From Cervus elaphus (Eukaryota > Chordata > Mammalia > Artiodactyla > Cervidae): a stretch of 64,000 nt of DNA. Shown in pieces: positions 36,969 through 49,694 of the stretch. Numbering within the stretch: the first letter of the stretch is position 1; every line of letters begins with the position of its first letter. A model generated the notes under the pieces. The model made no database searches and was not told the DNA's origin. It saw only the letters and a list, made by a program, of their open reading frames with translations. The translations under genes were made by a program, and so were the position numbers. The DNA lies in assembly GCF_910594005.1 (NCBI RefSeq), contig NC_057827.1, forward strand, positions 1,612,001-1,676,000, in the 5' to 3' direction.

Positions 36969-37764
36969 GGTGGTATTCCTCTGGAGTCGAAGCCAGGAAC
37001 TAAGCTCTCATCTCGAGTTGATTTTTGGTCCACGAAGCTCTTTCGTGTTGCTACAGTGACCTCAGGATGCCTCTAGCCTTGAAACAGTGTTCCTGGGGTT
37101 TCTCTGGAGTGCCATCAAGAAAATCAAGGCTCCTTTCCTGTTTGATGTGCAACACGGAATTGCTCTGCATGTCGTGCACGGGAATCGGGCCTCATCTCGC
37201 AGCAAGGGGTCAGTCTCATGGTTTTTCTCGAGTTGCGGCGGGAACATGGGGTATATTCTCGAGTTACGACGGGGATGGCCCTTCCACCCACGTGTTTATT
37301 CAGCGACGTCAGGACTCCTGCCTAGTTGCGAGGGACAACTCGGGATTATCCTCGAGGCTTGGCAGGGCAATTGGGACGCCTCTCCATCTGAGGCGGGAGA
37401 CCAAGGGTCCCTTTCCAGGTGCCACAGGAATCCTGGGACTCCTATCAAGTTTCACGAGGAGTCAGCCATCGTCTCCTTTGAAGCCCCTGATCTGCGCGTA
37501 CCTCTGGAGTTTTCAAAGGATGTGAGGCTTCTGGTCGCGATGAGGTGGGGAACTAGGTCTTTTTCTGTGGTCTCCACAGGGGATTCAGACATCCTTTCAT
37601 CTTGGGAGATGCAAGACGAGCCTGCATTCAAGTCACTGCAGGGATATCCGGCCTTATTTCGCGTCAGGGCATCACAGTGTCCATTCCACTTGAGGCCGCA
37701 AACTCAGGGTCCCTCTCACATACCTAGAGCTGAGAGAAGCCTCCTCTTGAGGTGCTTGTGGTAA
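36969..37764. repeat. Monomer M48, class i (796 bp)
   Basis: Has 'gtccacgaagc', 'cgtgcacgggaatcgg', 'ggggtcagtctc' and 'ctccatctgagg'. Private 'gaagcccctg'. Confidence 0.92.
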
Positions 37765-38560
37765 GGTGGTATTCCTCTGGAGTCGAAGCCAGGGACTAAC
37801 CTCTCATTTCGAGTTGATTCTTGGTCCACGGAGCTCTTTCGTGTTGCTACAGTGACCTCAGGATCCCTCTAGCCTTGAAACAGTGTTCTTGGCCTTTCTC
37901 TGCAGTGCCATCAAGGAAATCAAGGCTCCTTTCATGTTTGATGTGCAACACGGAATTGCTCTGCATGCAGTGCAGGGGAATCGGGCCTCATTTCACGGCG
38001 AGGGGGAAGTCTCATGGTTTTTCTCGAGTTGCGGCGGGAACCTGGGGTATATTCTCGAGTTACAACGGGGATGGCCCTTCCACCCACGTGTTTGTTCAGC
38101 GACGTCAGGACTCCTGCCTAGTTTCGAGGGACAACTCGGGATTCTCCTCAAGGCTCGGCAGGGCAATTGGGACGCTTCTCCAGCTGAGGCGGGAGACCAA
38201 GGGTCCCTTTCCATGTGTCACAGGAATCCTGGGACTCCTATCAAGTTTCACGAGGAGTCAGGCATCGTCTCCTTTGGAAGCACTGATCTCCGGGTACCTC
38301 TGGTGTTTTCAAAGGATGTGAGGCCTCCGGTCGCGATGAGGTGGGGAACTAGGTCTTTCTCTGTGGTCTGCACAGGGGATTCAGACATCCTTTCGTCTTG
38401 GGAGATGCAAGACGAGCCTGCATTCAAGTCACTGCAGGGATATCCGGCCTTATTTCGAGTCAGGGCATCGCGGTGTCCATTCCAGGTGAGGCTGCAAATT
38501 CAGGTTACCTCTCACATAGCTAGAGCTAAGAGAAGCCTCCTCTTGAGGTGCTTGTGGTAA
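37765..38560. repeat. Monomer M49, class j (796 bp)
   Basis: Has 'cttggcctttctc', 'ccatgtgtcacagg', 'ctggtgttttc' and the distinctive tail 'ccaggtgaggctgcaa'. Confidence 0.92.
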
Positions 38561-39356
38561 GGTGGTATTCCTCTGGAGTCGAAGCCAGGGACTAACCTCT
38601 CATCTCGAGTTGATTTTTGGTCCACGGAACTCTTTCGTGTTGCTGCAGTGACCTCAGGATCCCTCTAGCCTTGAAACAGTGTTCTTGGGGTTTCTCTGGA
38701 GTGCCATCAAGGAAATCAAGGCTCCTTTCATGTGTGATGTGCAACACGGAATAACTGTGCACGCAGTGCAAGGGAATCGGGCCTCATCTCACGGCGAGGG
38801 GGAAGTCTCATGGTTTTTCTCGAGTTACGGCGGGAACCTGGGGTATATTCTCGAGTTACGACGGGGATGGCGCTTCCACATACGTGTTTGTTCAGCGACG
38901 TCAGGACTCCTGCCTAGTTGCGAGGGACAACTCGGGAATCTCCTCGAGTCATGGCAGGACAATTGGGACGCCTCTCCAGCTGAGGCGGGAGACCAAGGGT
39001 CCCTTTCCACGTGCCACAGGAATCCTGGGACTCCTATCAAGTTTCAGGAGGAGTCAGGCATCGTCTCCTTTGGAGGCTCTGATCTCCGCGTACCTCTGGA
39101 GTTTTCAAAGGATGTGAGGCCTCCGGTCGCGATGAGGTGGGGAACTAGGTCTTTCTCTGTGGTCTCTACAGGGGATTCAGACATCCGTTCATCTTGGGAG
39201 ATGCAAGATGAGCCTGCATTCAAGTCACTGCATATGTATCCGACCTTATTTCGAGTCAGGGCATCGCGGTGTCCATTCCACTTGAGGCCGCAAACTCAGG
39301 GTCCCTCTCACATACCTAGAGTTGAGAGAAGCCTCCTCTTGAGGTGCTTGTGGTAA
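38561..39356. repeat. Monomer M50, class k (796 bp)
   Basis: Has 'gaataactgtgcacg', 'ggcgcttccacatacg', 'gagtcatggcagg' and 'gcatatgtatccgacc' (CATATG). Confidence 0.92.
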
Positions 39357-40150
39357 GGTGGTATTCCTCTGGAGTCGAAGCCAGGGACTAACCTCTCATT
39401 TCAAGTTGATTTTTGGTCCACGGAGCTCTTTCGTGTTGCTACAGTGACCTCAGGATTCCGCTAGCCTTGAAACACTGTTCTTGGGGTTTCTCTGGAGTGC
39501 CATCAAGGAAATCAAGGCTCCTTTCATGTGTGATGTGCAACACGGCATTGCTCTGCACGCAGCGCAGGGTATCGGGCTTCATTTTGCGGCGAGGGGGAAG
39601 TCTCATGGTTTTTCTCGAGTTGCGATGGGAACCTGGGGTATATTCTCGAGTTACGACGGGGATGGCCCTTCCACCCACGTGTTTGTTCAGCGACGTCAGG
39701 CTCCTGCCTAGTTGCGAGGGACAACTCGGGATTCTCCACGAGGCTTGGCTGGGCAATTGGGACGCCTCTCCAGCTGAGGCGGGAGACCAAGGGTCCCTTT
39801 CCACGTGCCACAGGAATCCTGGGACTCCTATCAAGTTTCACGAGGAGTCAGGCATCGTCTCCTTTGAAGGCACTGATCTCCGCTTACCTCTGGAGTTTTC
39901 AAAGGATGTGAGGCCTACGGTCGCCATGAGGTGGAAAACTATGTCTTTCTCTGCAGTCTCCACAGGGGATTCAGACATCCTTTCATCTTGGGAGATGCAA
40001 GACGAGCCTGCATTCAAGTCACTGCAGGGATATCCGGCCTTATTTCACGTCAGGGCATCGCAGCGTCCATTCCACTTGAGGCCGCAAAATCAGGGTCCCT
40101 CTCACATACCTAGAGCTGAGAGAAGCCTCCTCTTGAGGTGCTTGTGGTAA
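39357..40150. repeat. Monomer M51, class l (794 bp)
   Basis: Has 'catttcaagttg', 'gaaacactgttc', 'gacgtcaggctcc' and 'ccacgaggcttggctgg'. Confidence 0.92.
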
Positions 40151-40946
40151 GGTGGTATTCCTCTGGAGTCGAAGCCAGGGACTAACCTCTCATCTCGAGT
40201 TGATTTTTGGTCCACGGAGCTCTTTCGTGTTGCTATAGTGACCTCAGGATGCCTCTAGCCTTGAAACAGTGTTCTTGGGGTTTCTCTGGAGTGCCATCAA
40301 GGAAATCAAGGCTCCTTTCCTGTTTGATGTGCAACACGAAATTGCTCTGCATGTCGTGCAGGGGAATCGGGCCTCATCTGGCGGCGAGGGGGAAGTCTCA
40401 TGGTTTCTCTCGAGTTACGGCGGGAACCTGGGGTATATTCTCGAGTTACGACGGGGATGGCCCTTCCACCCACGTGTTTATTCAGCGACGTCAGGACTCC
40501 TGCCTAGTTGCGAGGGAAAACTCGGGATTATCCTCGAGGCTTGGCAGGGCAATTGGGACGCCTCTCCAGCTGAGGCGGGAGACCAAGGGTCCCTTTCCAG
40601 GCGCCACAGGAATCCTGGGACTCCTATCAAGTTTCACGAGGAGTCAGGCATCGTCTCCTTTGAAGGCACTGATCTGCGCGTCCCTCTGGAGTTTTCAAAG
40701 GATGTGAGGCTTCTGGTCGCGATGAGGTGGGGAACTAGGTCTTTCTCTGTGGTCTCCACAGGGGATTCAGACATCCTTTCGTCTTGGGATATGCAAGACG
40801 AGCCTGCATTCAAGTCACTGCAGGGATATCCGGCAGTATTTCGAATCAGGGCATCGCGGTGTCCATTCCACTTGAGGCCGCAAACTCAGGGTCCCTCTCA
40901 CATACCTAGAGCTGAGAGAAGCCTCCTCTTGAGGTGCTTGTGGTAA
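40151..40946. repeat. Monomer M52, class a (796 bp)
   Basis: Copy of M41 at 8,747 bases. Private 'gagggaaaactcgg'. Confidence 0.92.
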
Positions 40947-41742
40947 GGTGGTATTCCTCTGGAGTCGAAGCCAGGGACTAACCTCTCATTTCGAGTTGAT
41001 TCTTGGTCCACGGAGCTCTTTCGTCTTGCTACAGTGACCTCAGGATCCCTCTAGCCTTGAAACAGTGTTCTTGGGGTTTCTCTGGAGTGCCATCAAGGAA
41101 ATCAAGGCTCCTTTCATGTTTGATGTGCAACACGGAATTGCTCTGCACGCAGTGCAGGGGAATCGGGCCTCATCTCGCGGCGAGGGGGAAGTCTCATGGT
41201 TTTTCTCGAGTTGCGGCGGGAACCTGGGGTATATTCTCGAGTTACAACGGGGATGGCCCTTCCACCCACGTGTTTGTTCAGCGACGTCAGGACTCCTGCC
41301 TAGATGCGAGGGACAACTCGGGATTCTCCTCGAGGCTTGGCAGGGCAATTGGGACGACTCTCCCGCTCAGGCGGGAGACCAAGGGTCCCTTTCCACGTGC
41401 CACAAAAATCCTGGGACTCCTATCAATTTTCACGACGAGTCAGGCATCGTCTCCTTTGGAGGCACTGATCTCCGCATACCTCTGGAGTTTTCAAAGGATG
41501 TGAGGCCTCCGGTCGCAATGAGGTGGGGAACTAGGTCTTTCTCTGTGGTCTCCACAGGGGATTCAGACATCCTTTCTTCTTGGGAGATGCAAGACGAGCC
41601 TGCATTCAAGTCACTGCAGGGCTATCCGGCCTTATTTCGCGTCAGGGCATCGCAGAGTCCATTCCACTTGAGGCCGCAAAATCAGGGTCCCTCTCACATA
41701 CCTAGAGCTGAGAGAAGCCTCCTCTTGAGGTGCTTGTGGTAA
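40947..41742. repeat. Monomer M53, b/f hybrid (796 bp)
   Basis: Front as b, back as f. It keeps the 796-bp length because the f deletion lies in the replaced half. Private 'cagggctatcc'. Confidence 0.9.
41450..41475. other. Crossover interval in hybrid monomer M53 (b to f)
   Basis: The b-specific 'gcatcgtctcc' is still present at 41449. The f-specific 'ccgcataccтc' region begins with a at 41476, followed by f markers 'gtcgcaatgagg', 'tttcttcttgg' and 'gcagagtcc'. The exchange removed four monomers relative to copy C. Confidence 0.78.
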
Positions 41743-42536
41743 GGTGGTATTCCTCTGGAGTCGAAGCCAGGAACTAACCTCTCATCTCGAGTTGATTTTT
41801 GGTCCACGGAGCTCTTTCGTGTTGCTACAGTGACCTCAGGATTCCTCTAGCCTTGAAACAGTGTTCTTGGGGTTTCTCTGGAGTGCCATCAAGGAAATCA
41901 AGGCTCCTTTCATGTGTGATGTGCAACACGGAATTGCTCTGTACGCACCGCAGGGTATCGGGCTTCATTTTGCGTCGAGGGGGAAGTCTCATGGTTTTTC
42001 TCGAGTTGCGATGGGAACCTGGGGTATATTCTCGAGTTACGACGGGGATGGCCCTTCCACCCACGTGTTTGTTCAGCGACGTCAGACTCCTGCCTAGTTG
42101 CGAGGGACAACTCGGGATTCTCCTCGAGGCTTGGCAGGGCAATTGGGACGCCTCTCCAGCTGAGGCGGGAGACCAAGGGTCCCTTTCCACGTGCCACAGG
42201 AATCCAGGGACTCCTATCAAGTTTCACGAGGAGTCAGGCATCGTCTCCTTTGAAGGCACTGATCTCCGCTTACCTGTGGAGTTTTCAAAGGATGTGAGGC
42301 CTACGGTCGCCATGAGGTGGAAAACTATATCTTTCTCTGCGGTCTCCACAGGGGATTCAGACATCCTTTCATCTTGGGAGATGCAAGACGAGCCTGCATT
42401 CAAGTCACTGCAGGGATATCCGGCCTTATTTCGAGTCAGGGCATCGCGGTGTCCATTCCACTTGAGGCCGCAAACTCAGGGTCCCTCTCACATACCTAGA
42501 GCTGAGAGAAGCCTCCTCTTGAGGTGCTTGTGGTAA
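41743..42536. repeat. Monomer M54, class g (794 bp), first of a tandem pair
   Basis: Differs from M55 at only two positions that I find: 42459 and 41772. Confidence 0.92.
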
Positions 42537-43330
42537 GGTGGTATTCCTCTGGAGTCGAAGCCAGGGACTAACCTCTCATCTCGAGTTGATTTTTGGTCCA
42601 CGGAGCTCTTTCGTGTTGCTACAGTGACCTCAGGATTCCTCTAGCCTTGAAACAGTGTTCTTGGGGTTTCTCTGGAGTGCCATCAAGGAAATCAAGGCTC
42701 CTTTCATGTGTGATGTGCAACACGGAATTGCTCTGTACGCACCGCAGGGTATCGGGCTTCATTTTGCGTCGAGGGGGAAGTCTCATGGTTTTTCTCGAGT
42801 TGCGATGGGAACCTGGGGTATATTCTCGAGTTACGACGGGGATGGCCCTTCCACCCACGTGTTTGTTCAGCGACGTCAGACTCCTGCCTAGTTGCGAGGG
42901 ACAACTCGGGATTCTCCTCGAGGCTTGGCAGGGCAATTGGGACGCCTCTCCAGCTGAGGCGGGAGACCAAGGGTCCCTTTCCACGTGCCACAGGAATCCA
43001 GGGACTCCTATCAAGTTTCACGAGGAGTCAGGCATCGTCTCCTTTGAAGGCACTGATCTCCGCTTACCTGTGGAGTTTTCAAAGGATGTGAGGCCTACGG
43101 TCGCCATGAGGTGGAAAACTATATCTTTCTCTGCGGTCTCCACAGGGGATTCAGACATCCTTTCATCTTGGGAGATGCAAGACGAGCCTGCATTCAAGTC
43201 ACTGCAGGGATATCCGGCCTTATTTCGAGTCAGGGCATCGCGGTGTCCATTCAACTTGAGGCCGCAAACTCAGGGTCCCTCTCACATACCTAGAGCTGAG
43301 AGAAGCCTCCTCTTGAGGTGCTTGTGGTAA
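42537..43330. repeat. Monomer M55, class g (794 bp), second of a tandem pair
   Basis: Has g at 42566 and a at 43253 where M54 has a and c. The tail 'cattcaacttg' matches M46 and M67. Confidence 0.92.
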
Positions 43331-44124
43331 GGTGGTATTCCTCTGGAGTCGAAGCCAGGGACTAACCTCTCATCTCGAGTTGATTTTTGGTCCACGGAGC
43401 TCTTTCGTGTTGCTACAGTGACCTCAGGATTCCTCTAGCCTTGAAACAGTGTTCTTGGGGTTTCTCTGGAGTGCCATCAAGGAAATCAAGGCTCCTTTCA
43501 TGTGTGATGTACAACACGGAATTGCTCTGTACGCACCGCAGGGTATCGGGCTTCATTTTGCGGCGAGGGGGAAGTCTCATGGTTTTTCCTGAGTTGCGAT
43601 GGGAACCTGGGGTATATTCTCGAGTTACGACGGGGATGGCCCTTCCACCCACGTGTTCGTTCAGCGACGTCAGACTCCTGCCTAGTTGCGAGGGACAACT
43701 CGGGATTCTCCTCGAGGCTTGGCATGGCAATTGGGACGCCTCTCCAGCTGAGGCGGGAGACCAAGGGTCCCTTTCCACGTGCCACAGGAATCCTGGGACT
43801 CCTATCAAGTTTCACGAGGAGTCAGGCATCGTCTCCTTTGAAGGCACTGATCTCCGCTTACCTCTGGAGTTTTCAAAGGATGTGAGACCTACGGTCGCCA
43901 TGAGGTGGAAAACTATGTCTTTCTCTGCGGTCTCCACAGGGGATTCAGACATCCTTTCATCTTGGGAGATGCAAGACGAGCCTGCATTCAAGTCACTGCA
44001 GGGATATCCGGCCTTATTTCGCGTCAGAGCATCGCAGCGTCCATTTCACTTGAGGCCGCAAAATCAGGGTCCCTCTCACATACCTAGAGCTGAGAGAAGC
44101 CTCCTCTTGAGGTGCTTGTGGTAA
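43331..44124. repeat. Monomer M56, class h (794 bp)
   Basis: Copy of M47 at 7,156 bases. Private 'gatgtacaacacgg'. Confidence 0.92.
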
Positions 44125-44920
44125 GGTGGTATTCCTCTGGAGTCGAAGCCAGGAACTAAGCTCTCATCTCGAGTTGATTTTTGGTCCACGAAGCTCTTTC
44201 GTGTTGCTACAGTGACCTCAGGATGCCTCTAGCCTTGAAACAGTGTTCCTGGGGTTTCTCTGGAGTGCCATCAAGGAAATCAAGGCTCCTTTCCTGTTTG
44301 ATGTGCAACACGGAATTGCTCTGCATGTCGTGCACGGGAATCGGGCCTCATCTCGCAGCAAGGGGTCAGTCTCATGGTTTTTCTCGAGTTGCGGCGGGAA
44401 CATGGGGTATATTCTCGAGTTACGACGGGGATGGCCCTTCCACCCACGTGTTTATTCAGCGACGTCAGGACTCCTGCCTAGTTGCGAGGGACAACTCGGG
44501 ATTATCCTCGAGGCTTGGCAGGGCAATTGGGACGCCTCTCCATCTGAGGCGGGAGACCAAGGGTCCCTTTCCAGGTGCCACAGGAATCCTGGGACTCCTA
44601 TCAAGTTTCACGAGGAGTCAGCCATCGTCTCCTTTGAAGGCCCTGATCTGCGCGTACCTCTGGAGTTTTCAAAGGATGTGAGGCTTCTGGTCGCGATGAG
44701 GTGGGGAACTAGGTCTTTTTCTGTGGTCTCCACAGGGGATTCAGACATCCTTTCATCTTGGGAGATGAAAGACGAGCCTGCATTCAAGTCACTGCAGGGA
44801 TATCCGGCCTTATTTCGCGTCAGGGCATCACAGTGTCCATTCCACTTGAGGCCGCAAACTCAGGGTCCCTCTCACATACCTAGAGCTGAGAGAAGCCTCC
44901 TCTTGAGGTGCTTGTGGTAA
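44125..44920. repeat. Monomer M57, class i (796 bp)
   Basis: Copy of M48. Private 'gagatgaaagacg'. Confidence 0.92.
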
Positions 44921-45716
44921 GGTGGTATTCCTCTGGAGTCGAAGCCAGGGACTAACCTCTCATTTCGAGTTGATTCTTGGTCCACGGAGCTCTTTCGTGT
45001 TGCTACAGTGACCTCAGGATCCCTCTAGCCTTGAAACAGTGTTCTTGGCCTTTCTCTGGAGTGCCATCAAGGAAATCAAGGCTCCTTTCATGTTTGATGT
45101 GCAACACGGAATTGCTCTGCATGCAGTGCAGGGGAATCGGGCCTCATCTCACGGCGAGGGGGAAGTCTCATGGTTTTTCTCGAGTTGCGGCGGGAACCTG
45201 GGGTATGTTCTCGAGTTACAACGGGGATGGCCCTTCCACCCACGTGTTTGTTCAGCGACGTCAGGACTCCTGCCTAGTTTCGAGGGACAACTCGGGATTC
45301 TCCTCAAGGCTCGGCAGGGCAATTGGGACGCTTCTCCAGCTGAGGCGGGAGACCAAGGGTCCCTTTCCATGTGTCACAGGAATCCTGGGACTCCTATCAA
45401 GTTTCACGAGGAGTCAGGCATCGTCTCCTTTGGAAGCACTGATCTCCGGGTACCTCTGGTGTTTTCAAAGGATGTGAGGCCTCCGGTCGCGATGAGGTGG
45501 GGAACTAGGTCTTTCTCTGTGGTCTGCACAGGGGATTCAGACATCCTTTCGTCTTGGGAGATGCAAGACGAGCCTGCATTCAAGTCACTGCAGGGATATC
45601 CGGCCTTATTTCGAGTCAGGGCATCGCGGTGTCCATTCCAGGTGAGGCTGCAAATTCAGGTTACCTCTCACATAGCTAGAGCTAAGAGAAGCCTCCTCTT
45701 GAGGTGCTTGTGGTAA
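44921..45716. repeat. Monomer M58, class j (796 bp)
   Basis: Copy of M49 with the 'ccaggtgaggctgcaa' tail. Private 'ggggtatgttctcg'. Confidence 0.92.
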
Positions 45717-46512
45717 AGTGGTATTCCTCTGGAGTCGAAGCCAGGGACTAACCTCTCATCTCGAGTTGATTTTTGGTCCACGGAACTCTTTCGTGTTGCT
45801 GCAGTGACCTCAGGATCCCTCTAGCCTTGAAACAGTGTTCTTGGGGTTTCTCTGGAGTGCCATCAAGGAAATCAAGGCTCCTTTCATGTGTGATGTGCAA
45901 CACGGAATAACTGTGCACGCAGTGCAAGGGAATCGGGCCTCATCTCACGGCGAGGGGGAAGTCTCATGGTTTCTCTCGAGTTACGGCGGGAACCTAGGGT
46001 ATATTCTCGAGTTACGACGGGGATGGCGCTTCCACATACGTGTTTGTTCAGCGACGTCAGGACTCCTGCCTAGTTGCGTGGGACAACTCGGGAATCTCCT
46101 CGAGTCATGGCAGGACAATTGGGACGCCTCTGCAGCTGAGGCGGGGGACCAAGGGTCCCTTTCCACGTGCCACAGGAATCCTGGGACTCCTATCAAGTTT
46201 CAGGAGGAGTCAGGCATCGTCTCCTTTGGAGGCTCTGATCTCCGCGTACCTCTGGAGTTTTCAAAGGATGTGAGGCCTCCGGTCGCGATGAGGTGGGGAA
46301 CTAGGTCTTTCTCTGTGGTCTCTACAGGGGATTCAGACATCCGTTCATCTTGGGAGATGCAAGATGAGCCTGCATTCAAGTCACTGCATATGTATCCGAC
46401 CTTATTTCGAGTCAGGGCATCGCGGTGTCCATTCCACTTGAGGCCGCAAACTCAGGGTCCCTCTCACATACCTAGAGCTGAGAGAAGCCTCCTCTTGAGG
46501 TGCTTGTGGTAA
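45717..46512. repeat. Monomer M59, class k (796 bp)
   Basis: Copy of M50. Private 'gttgcgtgggac' and 'gcgggggacc'. Confidence 0.92.
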
Positions 46513-47306
46513 GGTGGTATTCCTCTGGAGTCGAAGCCAGGGACTAACCTCTCATTTCAAGTTGATTTTTGGTCCACGGAGCTCTTTCGTGTTGCTACAG
46601 TGACCTCAGGATTCCGCTAGCCTTGAAACACTGTTCTTGGGGTTTCTCTGGAGTGCCATCAAGGAAATCAAGGCTCCTTTCATGTGTGATGTGCAACACG
46701 GCATTGCTCTGCACGCAGCGCAGGGTATCGGGCTTCATTTTGCGGCGAGGGGGAAGTCTCATGGTTTTTCTCGAGTTGCGATGGGAACCTGGGGTATATT
46801 CTCGAGTTACGACGGGGATGGCCCTTCCACCCACGTGTTTGTTCAGCGACGTCAGGCTCCTGCCTAGTTGCGAGGGACAACTCGGGATTCTCCACGAGGC
46901 TTGGCTGGGCAATTGGGACGCCTCTCCAGCTGAGGCGGGAGACCAAGGGTCCCTTTCCACGTGCCACAGGAATCCTGGGACTCCTATCAAGTTTCACGAG
47001 GAGTCAGGCATCGTCTCCTTTGAAGGCACTGATCTCCGCTTACCTCTGGAGTTTTCAAAGGATGTGAGGCCTACGGTCGCCATGAGGTGGAAAACTATGT
47101 CTTTCTCTGCGGTCTCCACAGGGGATTCAGACATCCTTTCATCTTGGGAGATGCAAGACGAGCCTGCATTCAAGTCACTGCAGGGATATCCGGCCTTATT
47201 TCACGTCAGGGCATCGCAGCGTCCATTCCACTTGAGGCCGCAAAATCAGGGTCCCTCTCACATACCTAGAGCTGAGAGAAGCCTCCTCTTGAGGTGCTTG
47301 TGGTAA
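46513..47306. repeat. Monomer M60, class l (794 bp)
   Basis: Copy of M51 at 7,156 bases. Differs at 'ctctgcggtctcc' where M51 has 'ctctgcagtctcc'. Confidence 0.92.
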
Positions 47307-48102
47307 GGTGGTATTCCTCTGGAGTCGAAGCCAGGGACTAACCTCTCATCTCGAGTTGATTTTTGGTCCACGGAGCTCTTTCGTGTTGCTATAGTGACCT
47401 CAGGATGCCTCTAGCCTTGAAACAGTGTTCTTGGGGTTTCTCTGGAGTGCCATCAAGGAAATCAAGGCTCCTTTCCTGTTTGATGTGCAACACGAAATTG
47501 CTCTGCATGTCGTGCAGGGGAATCGGGCCTCATCTGGCGGCGAGGGGGAAGTCTCATGGTTTCTCTCGAGTTACGGCGGGAACCTGGGGTATATTCTCGA
47601 GTTACGACGGGGATGGCCCTTCCACCCACGTGTTTATTCAGCGACGTCAGGACTCCTGCCTAGTTGCGAGGGACAACTCGGGATTATCCTCGAGGCTTGG
47701 CAGGGCAATTGGGACGCCTCTCCAGCTGAGGCGGGAGACCAAGGGTCCCTTTCCAGGCGCCACAGGAATCCTGGGACTCCTATCAAGTTTCACGAGGAGT
47801 CAGGCATCGTCTCCTTTGAAGGCACTGATCTGCGCGTCCCTCTGGAGTTTTCAAAGGATGTGAGGCTTCTGGTCGCGATGAGGTGGGGAACTAGGTCTTT
47901 CTCTGTGGTCTCCACAGGGGATTCAGACATCCTTTCGTCTTGGGATATGCAAGACGAGCCTGCATTCAAGTCAATGCAGGGATATCCGGCAGTATTTCGA
48001 ATCAGGGCATCGCGGTGTCCATTCCACTTGAGGCCGCAAACTCAGGGTCCCTCTCACATACCTAGAGCTGAGAGAAGCCTCCTCTTGAGGTGCTTGTGGT
48101 AA
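47307..48102. repeat. Monomer M61, class a (796 bp)
   Basis: Copy of M41 and M52. Private 'gtcaatgcagg'. Confidence 0.92.
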
Positions 48103-48898
48103 GGTGGTATTCCTCTGGAGTCGAAGCCAGGGACTAACCTCTCATTTCGAGTTGATTCTTGGTCCACGGAGCTCTTTCGTCTTGCTACAGTGACCTCAGG
48201 ATCCCTCTAGCCTTGAAACAGTGTTCTTGGGGTTTCTCTGGAGTGCCATCAAGGAAATCAAGGCTCCTTTCATGTTTGATGTGCAACACGGAATTGCTCT
48301 GCACGCAGTGCAGGGGAATCGGGCCTCATCTCGCGGCGAGGGGGAAGTCTCATGGTTTTTCTCGAGTTGCGGCGGGAACCTGGGGTATATTCTCGAGTTA
48401 CAACGGGGATGGCCCTTCCACCCACGTGTTTGTTCAGCGACGTCAGGACTCCTGCCTAGATGCGAGGGACAACTCGGGATTCTCCTCGAGGCTTGGCAGG
48501 GCAATTGGGACGACTCTCCCGCTCAGGCGGGAGACCAAGGGTCCCTTTCCACGTGCCACAAAAATCCTGGGACTCCTATCAATTTTCACGACGAGTCAGG
48601 CATCGTCTCCTTTGGAGGCACTGATCTCCGCGTACCTCTGGAGTTTTCAAAGGATGTGAGGCCTCCGGTCGCGATGAGGTGGGGAACTAGGTCTTTCTCT
48701 GTGGTCTCCACAGGGGATTCAGACATCCTTTCATCTTGGGAGATGCAAGCCGAGCCTGCATTCAAGTCACTGCAGGGATATCCGGCCTTATTTCGAATCA
48801 GGGCATCGCGGTGTCCATTCCACTTGAGGCAGCAAACTCAGGGTCCCTCTCACATACCTAGAGCTGAGAGAAGCCTCCTCTTGAGGTGCTTGTGGTAA
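48103..48898. repeat. Monomer M62, class b (796 bp)
   Basis: Intact b: 'gacgactctcccgctcagg', 'cacaaaaatcctgg' and tail 'gaggcagcaaactc', the tail shared with M74. Confidence 0.92.
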
Positions 48899-49694
48899 GG
48901 TGGTATTCCTCTGGAGTCGAAGCCAGGGACTAACCCCTCATCTCGAGTTGATTTTTGGTCCACGGAACTCTTTCGTGTTGCTACAGTGACCTGAGGATCC
49001 CTCTAGCCTTGAAACAGTGTTCTTGGGGTTTCTCTGGAGTGCCATCAAGGAAATCAAGGCTCCTTTCATGTTTGATGTGCAACACGGAATTGCTCTGCAC
49101 GCACTGCAGGGGAATCGGGCCTCACCTCGCGGCGAGGGGGAAGTCTCATGGTTTTTCTCGAGTTGCGGCGGGAACCTGGGGTATATTCTCGAGTTACAAC
49201 GGGAATGGCCCTTCAACACACGTGTTTGTTCAGCGACGTCAGGACTCCTGCCTAGTTGCGAGGGCCAACTCGGGATTCTCCTCGAGGCTTGGCAGGGAAA
49301 TTGGGACGCCTCTCCAGCTGAGGCGGGAGACCAAGGGTCCCTTTCCACGTGCCAAAGGAATCCAGGGACTCCTATCAAGTTTCACGAGGAGTCAGGCATC
49401 GTCTCCTTTGGAGGCACTGATCTCAGCGTACCTCTGAAGTTCTCAAAGGATGTGAGGCCTCCGGTCGCGATGAGGTGGGGAAGTTGGGCTTTCTGTGTGG
49501 TCTCCACAGGGGATTCAGACAACCTTTCGTCTTGGGAGATGCAAGACGAGCCTGCATTCAAGTCACTGCAGGGATATCCGGCCTTATTTCGAGTCAGGGC
49601 ATCGCACAGTCCATTCCACTTGAGGCCGCAAAATCAGGGTCCCTCTCACATACCTAGAGCTGAGAGAAGCCTCCTCTTGAGGTGCTTGTGGTAA
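48899..49694. repeat. Monomer M63, class c (796 bp)
   Basis: Has 'cacctcgcggcg', 'gatctcagcgtacc', 'ggaagttgggc' and 'gacaacctttcg'. Absent from copies A and B. Confidence 0.92.

Larger units (their letters stand above)
31404..40150. repeat. Right-domain HOR copy A (11 monomers, 8,747 bp)
   Basis: Monomers M41-M51 in order a, b/c, d, e, f, g, h, i, j, k, l. Each is nearly identical to its counterpart in copies B and C, while neighbouring monomers differ at many positions. Compared with copy C it lacks one monomer because M42 is a fusion of a b front and a c tail. Confidence 0.85.
40151..47306. repeat. Right-domain HOR copy B (9 monomers, 7,156 bp)
   Basis: Monomers M52-M60 in order a, b/f, g, g, h, i, j, k, l. 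The b/f fusion M53 replaces b, c, d, e and f. The g monomer is duplicated (M54, M55). From the second g onward every monomer sits 7,156 bases after its copy-A counterpart. Confidence 0.85.
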
